Source: Nakamurella endophytica (GTDB lineage Bacteria > Actinomycetota > Actinomycetes > Mycobacteriales > Nakamurellaceae). From it: 64,000 nucleotides of DNA. Below the pieces are notes generated by a model. It searched no databases and was not told where the DNA came from. It saw nothing but the letters and a program-made list of their open reading frames with translations. The DNA is taken from positions 25,372 through 89,371 of the forward strand of contig NZ_BMNA01000014.1 of NCBI RefSeq assembly GCF_014646215.1, given 5' to 3'. Position 1 is the stretch's first letter, and each line of letters begins with the position of its first letter. Of this stretch, positions 62,190 through 64,000 are shown piece by piece. Both the position numbers and the translations under genes were made by a program.

Positions 62190-62360
62190 TTACGTGGCGA
62201 TCCGGCGGAGGCCTTCCGACATCGCTTCCGCAATCTCGTCCGCCGCATCCGACAGTCCGCCCACCCGGACCGTCCTTTCCGTCCGCACGTAGACTCGTGC
62301 GGGATTGCCGGGAACTATCATGATCTCCGATATGCCACCACTTTCACGCATGTCGGCTAG
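62190..62360 (-). pseudogene. 3' part of a gene split by the IS481-family element
   Basis: Encodes ADMRESGGISEIMIVP... to the TAA at 62190, about 55 residues. Removing the element and one CTAG copy joins it in frame to the 5' part at 63489-63939, with no stop or frameshift. Isolated, it has no ribosome-binding site, so it is likely silent. Family not recognised. Confidence 0.75.
62357..62360. other. CTAG target duplication, left copy
   Basis: CTAG directly before the left end TTGTTGCGGG of the element, matched by CTAG at 63489-63492. Confidence 0.75.
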
Positions 62361-63488
62361 TTGTTGCGGGTCATGACGTTGGTGACGGCGGGGCGGGTGT
62401 GAAGGGGGCAGGCCCTCGGCGACAGGATGTGGGTGTCTACGCCTCATCACGTGAAGTCAGCCAAGGAGCCTGCCCGTGTCCCACCGTAATGCCCCGTTGA
62501 CCCCGGAAGGTCGGCTCCGCTTGGTCCAGCGGTGCGCCACCAGGCCGTTGTCGCATGTCGCGGCCGAGGCCGGAGTGTCGCGGGCGTGTCTGTCCAAGTG
62601 GCGGGCCCGCCACGGCCAGCTCGGCGAGGCGGGCCTGGTCGATCGGTCCTCGGCGCCGCTGCGCTCACCAACGCAACTGTCTGATGATCTTGTCGCGCGG
62701 ATCGAGCAGCTGCGCCGCGACCGCAAGTACTCCGCCGCCCGGATCGCGCTGGAGCTGGCCACCGACGGCCACCAGGTGTCGGTGCGCACCGTCGGGCGGT
62801 GGTTGGCCCGGCTGGGCATCAACCACCGCCGCCACCTGGACGTCGACGGCACTGACCTGCGCCGACCGGGCAGGATCATGGCCCGGTTCCCCGGCCACAT
62901 GATCCATCTGGACGTCAAGAAGGTCGGCCGGATCCCCGACGGCGGCGGCTGGCGCGCCCACGGCCGCGGCTCGGCCCAGCACCGGGCCACCGGCCGAGCC
63001 AAGACCGCCAAGAACGGCGGCGCCCGCGCCGGCTACGTCTACCTGCACTCGGCGGTCGACGGGTTCTCCCGCCTGGCCTACACCGAACCCCTGGACGACG
63101 AGACCGCCGCGACCACCATCGCGTTCTTCGCCCGCGCCCGGGCGTTCTTCGCCGCCCACGGCATCGGCCGGATCGTGCGGGTCATCACCGACAACGGCCC
63201 CAACTACCGCTCCACCGCCTTCACCCGCACCGCCACCGCGCTGGCCGCCCGGCACCAGCGGACCCGCCCCTACACCCCACGGCACAACGGAAAAGTCGAG
63301 CGCTACCAGCGGATCCTGGCCGACGAACTGCTCTACGCCCGCACCTGGACCTCCGAAGCCCAACGAGCACGAGCACTCTCAATCTGGAACATCCACTACA
63401 ACTACCATCGACCCCACACCACAGCCGGCGGCCGACCCCCAGCCTCACGCCTCCGCGCCGGCGTCACCAACGTCATGGCCTCAAACAA
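62361..63488 (+). mobile_element. IS481-family insertion sequence, 1128 bp, complete
   Basis: Ends are imperfect inverted repeats: left TTGTTGCGGGTCATGACG, right (complement) TTGTTTGAGGCCATGACG, continuing as GTTGGTGACG in both. It is flanked by CTAG, the target known for IS481. One transposase gene fills it. Ends, flanks and reading frame are intact, so it looks recent and possibly active. Confidence 0.88.
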
Positions 63489-63492
63489 CTAG
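62476..63492 (+). CDS. IS481-family transposase
   Basis: 338 residues. N-terminal HTH (LSHVAAEAGVSRACLSKWRARHG) plus a second HTH around 85-118. The rve/DDE domain has Asp146 in HLDVKK, Asp239 in ITDNGPNY and Glu275 in NGKVERY. The C-terminus is YNYHRPHTTAGGRPPASRL. GTG 62476 with AAGGAG upstream. The TAG stop codon lies in the flanking CTAG, outside the element proper. Confidence 0.95.
   Translation: MSHRNAPLTPEGRLRLVQRCATRPLSHVAAEAGVSRACLSKWRARHGQLGEAGLVDRSSAPLRSPTQLSDDLVARIEQLRRDRKYSAARIALELATDGHQVSVRTVGRWLARLGINHRRHLDVDGTDLRRPGRIMARFPGHMIHLDVKKVGRIPDGGGWRAHGRGSAQHRATGRAKTAKNGGARAGYVYLHSAVDGFSRLAYTEPLDDETAATTIAFFARARAFFAAHGIGRIVRVITDNGPNYRSTAFTRTATALAARHQRTRPYTPRHNGKVERYQRILADELLYARTWTSEAQRARALSIWNIHYNYHRPHTTAGGRPPASRLRAGVTNVMASNN
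63489..63492. other. CTAG target duplication, right copy
   Basis: Supplies the TAG stop codon of the transposase gene (63490-63492). Confidence 0.75.
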
Positions 63493-63939
63493 TCGGTACG
63501 GGACGGGGGCTCCAATTACATTCCGGACGGAAACCCGCAGCGAAGGAAACCGGGTGCTATTGAGTACCGAGCCGTTTATCGCCGAAGTCGAATACGCGAA
63601 CCAAAGTAGAAGTGACTGCCGCCCCGCTCTCGCCCACGCAGCCCAAGTATTCCCGGCGGGATTCCGCTCCGTCAGCAGATTGAACGCCGAACTCGTGACC
63701 GGATCCAGCAAGGTTAAAGACGTGTGCCTTACGGTCATCGCTACCGCCAATGCGTCGAAGAAGTCGTAGACTGCCCGGCGCCACAGCTCGAACGAACTGG
63801 ACGAAAGTCGTTCAACCTCCTCGCGCACCAGCCTGCGTAGGAAGCTCGGCCTACCGACCTCACGGACATACCGCTTCTGGGCATCGAGCAACACCCTAAC
63901 TAAGGGATAAGGGTCGCCACCGGCGTCCGAGTCCGCTAG
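63489..63939 (-). pseudogene. 5'/middle part of the interrupted gene
   Basis: From GTG 63894 it would encode 134 residues before the insertion (LLDAQKRYVREVGRPSFLRR, LWRRAVYDFFDALAVAM). The frame stays open upstream to the second CTAG at 63936-63939 (LADSDAGGDPYPLVRV), so the true start may lie beyond a second insertion. Joined to the 3' part it gives 190 residues from the GTG. Unrecognised family; G+C lower than neighbours, suggesting foreign origin. Confidence 0.7.
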
Positions 63940-63998
63940 TTGTACTGACCGGACAGGTTGGTTAAGCGGGTGACCGGGGCCTGGTTCCCGATTGCGGT
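63936..63998 (-). CDS. C-terminus of a second IS481-family transposase (cut by window edge)
   Basis: The last visible residues read TAIGNQAPVTRLTNLSGQYN then TAG. This resembles the conserved IS481 transposase ending (HTAxGxxxPxSRL). The stop again falls in a CTAG (63936-63939). Too short for full proof. Confidence 0.6.
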   Translation of the reverse strand, partial: TAIGNQAPVTRLTNLSGQYN

Positions 63999-64000
63999 GT
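63940..64000 (-). mobile_element. Edge of a second IS481-family element
   Basis: Begins TTGTACTGACCGGACAGG after CTAG, sharing the TTGT end with the first element but otherwise different, so it is another member of the family. Only 61 bp are in the window. Confidence 0.6.

Noticed and set aside
61975..62292. 105-codon plus-strand frame next to the IS
   Set aside because: Overlaps the interrupted minus-strand gene antisense, lacks a ribosome-binding site and has no recognisable fold or composition.
1..64000. tRNA, rRNA and riboswitch genes
   Set aside because: No T-loop-like or conserved riboswitch core was seen in the intergenic regions read by eye; a covariance-model scan would be decisive.

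Overview
The window is very G+C-rich, uses GTG starts freely and carries mycothiol genes (mshA, mshD), an L,D-transpeptidase, an F420-type LLM oxidoreductase and a GlnR-like orphan regulator. This points to an Actinomycetota chromosome of the mycobacteria/Frankia/Nakamurella type. Two blocks follow a gene order I recall from Mycobacterium tuberculosis. Positions 1-9.5 kb hold senX3, gpm, a YbjN gene, mshA, an LprQ-like transpeptidase, murB and a DUF2505 gene (compare Rv0481c-Rv0490). Positions 43.8-62.0 kb hold dusB, an LCP protein, phoU, pstBACS, mshD, glnR-like, lmeA, a sulfurtransferase, sseC and a nitrobindin-like gene (compare Rv0813c-Rv0823c). The synteny is from memory and was not searched.

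Layout. 0-10.7 kb: cell-envelope, mycothiol and phosphate-sensing core genes, then purU and a PAC2 protein. 10.8-19 kb: a K+ channel, a methyltransferase, a STAS-like plus GGDEF-EAL signalling pair, a cation-efflux pump, a SigF/SigB-type sigma factor, and a GH1-like protein with both catalytic glutamates replaced. 19-24.3 kb: a complete ABC importer operon ending in an inositol-phosphatase family gene. 24.5-27 kb: LLM oxidoreductase, GNAT and YbaK genes. 27-42.6 kb: a 15-kb tightly overlapped minus-strand catabolic cluster (DapA-like lyase/aldolase, DAO-type flavoenzyme, two amidohydrolases, HyuA/HyuB, stand-alone allophanate-hydrolase-C-like protein, Dpp-type ABC importer). It is headed by a divergent LacI regulator, with two copies of a candidate operator in the intergenic region. 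43.8-62 kb: the second core block, with the Pst phosphate system and PHO-box-like repeats. 62-64 kb: a lower-G+C patch where a complete IS481-family element, and the edge of a second one, have split an unknown gene.

Regulation is unusually readable. Ten genes have a -10-like hexamer six (once seven) bases before the start codon, the spacing expected for leaderless transcripts. Direct repeats resembling the actinobacterial PHO box precede senX3, pstS and phoU. A Clp-N/HTH gene has two identical GCGTCAAC-N5-GTTGACGC palindromes embedded in a well-formed leaderless promoter. I saw no tRNA, rRNA or CRISPR array.
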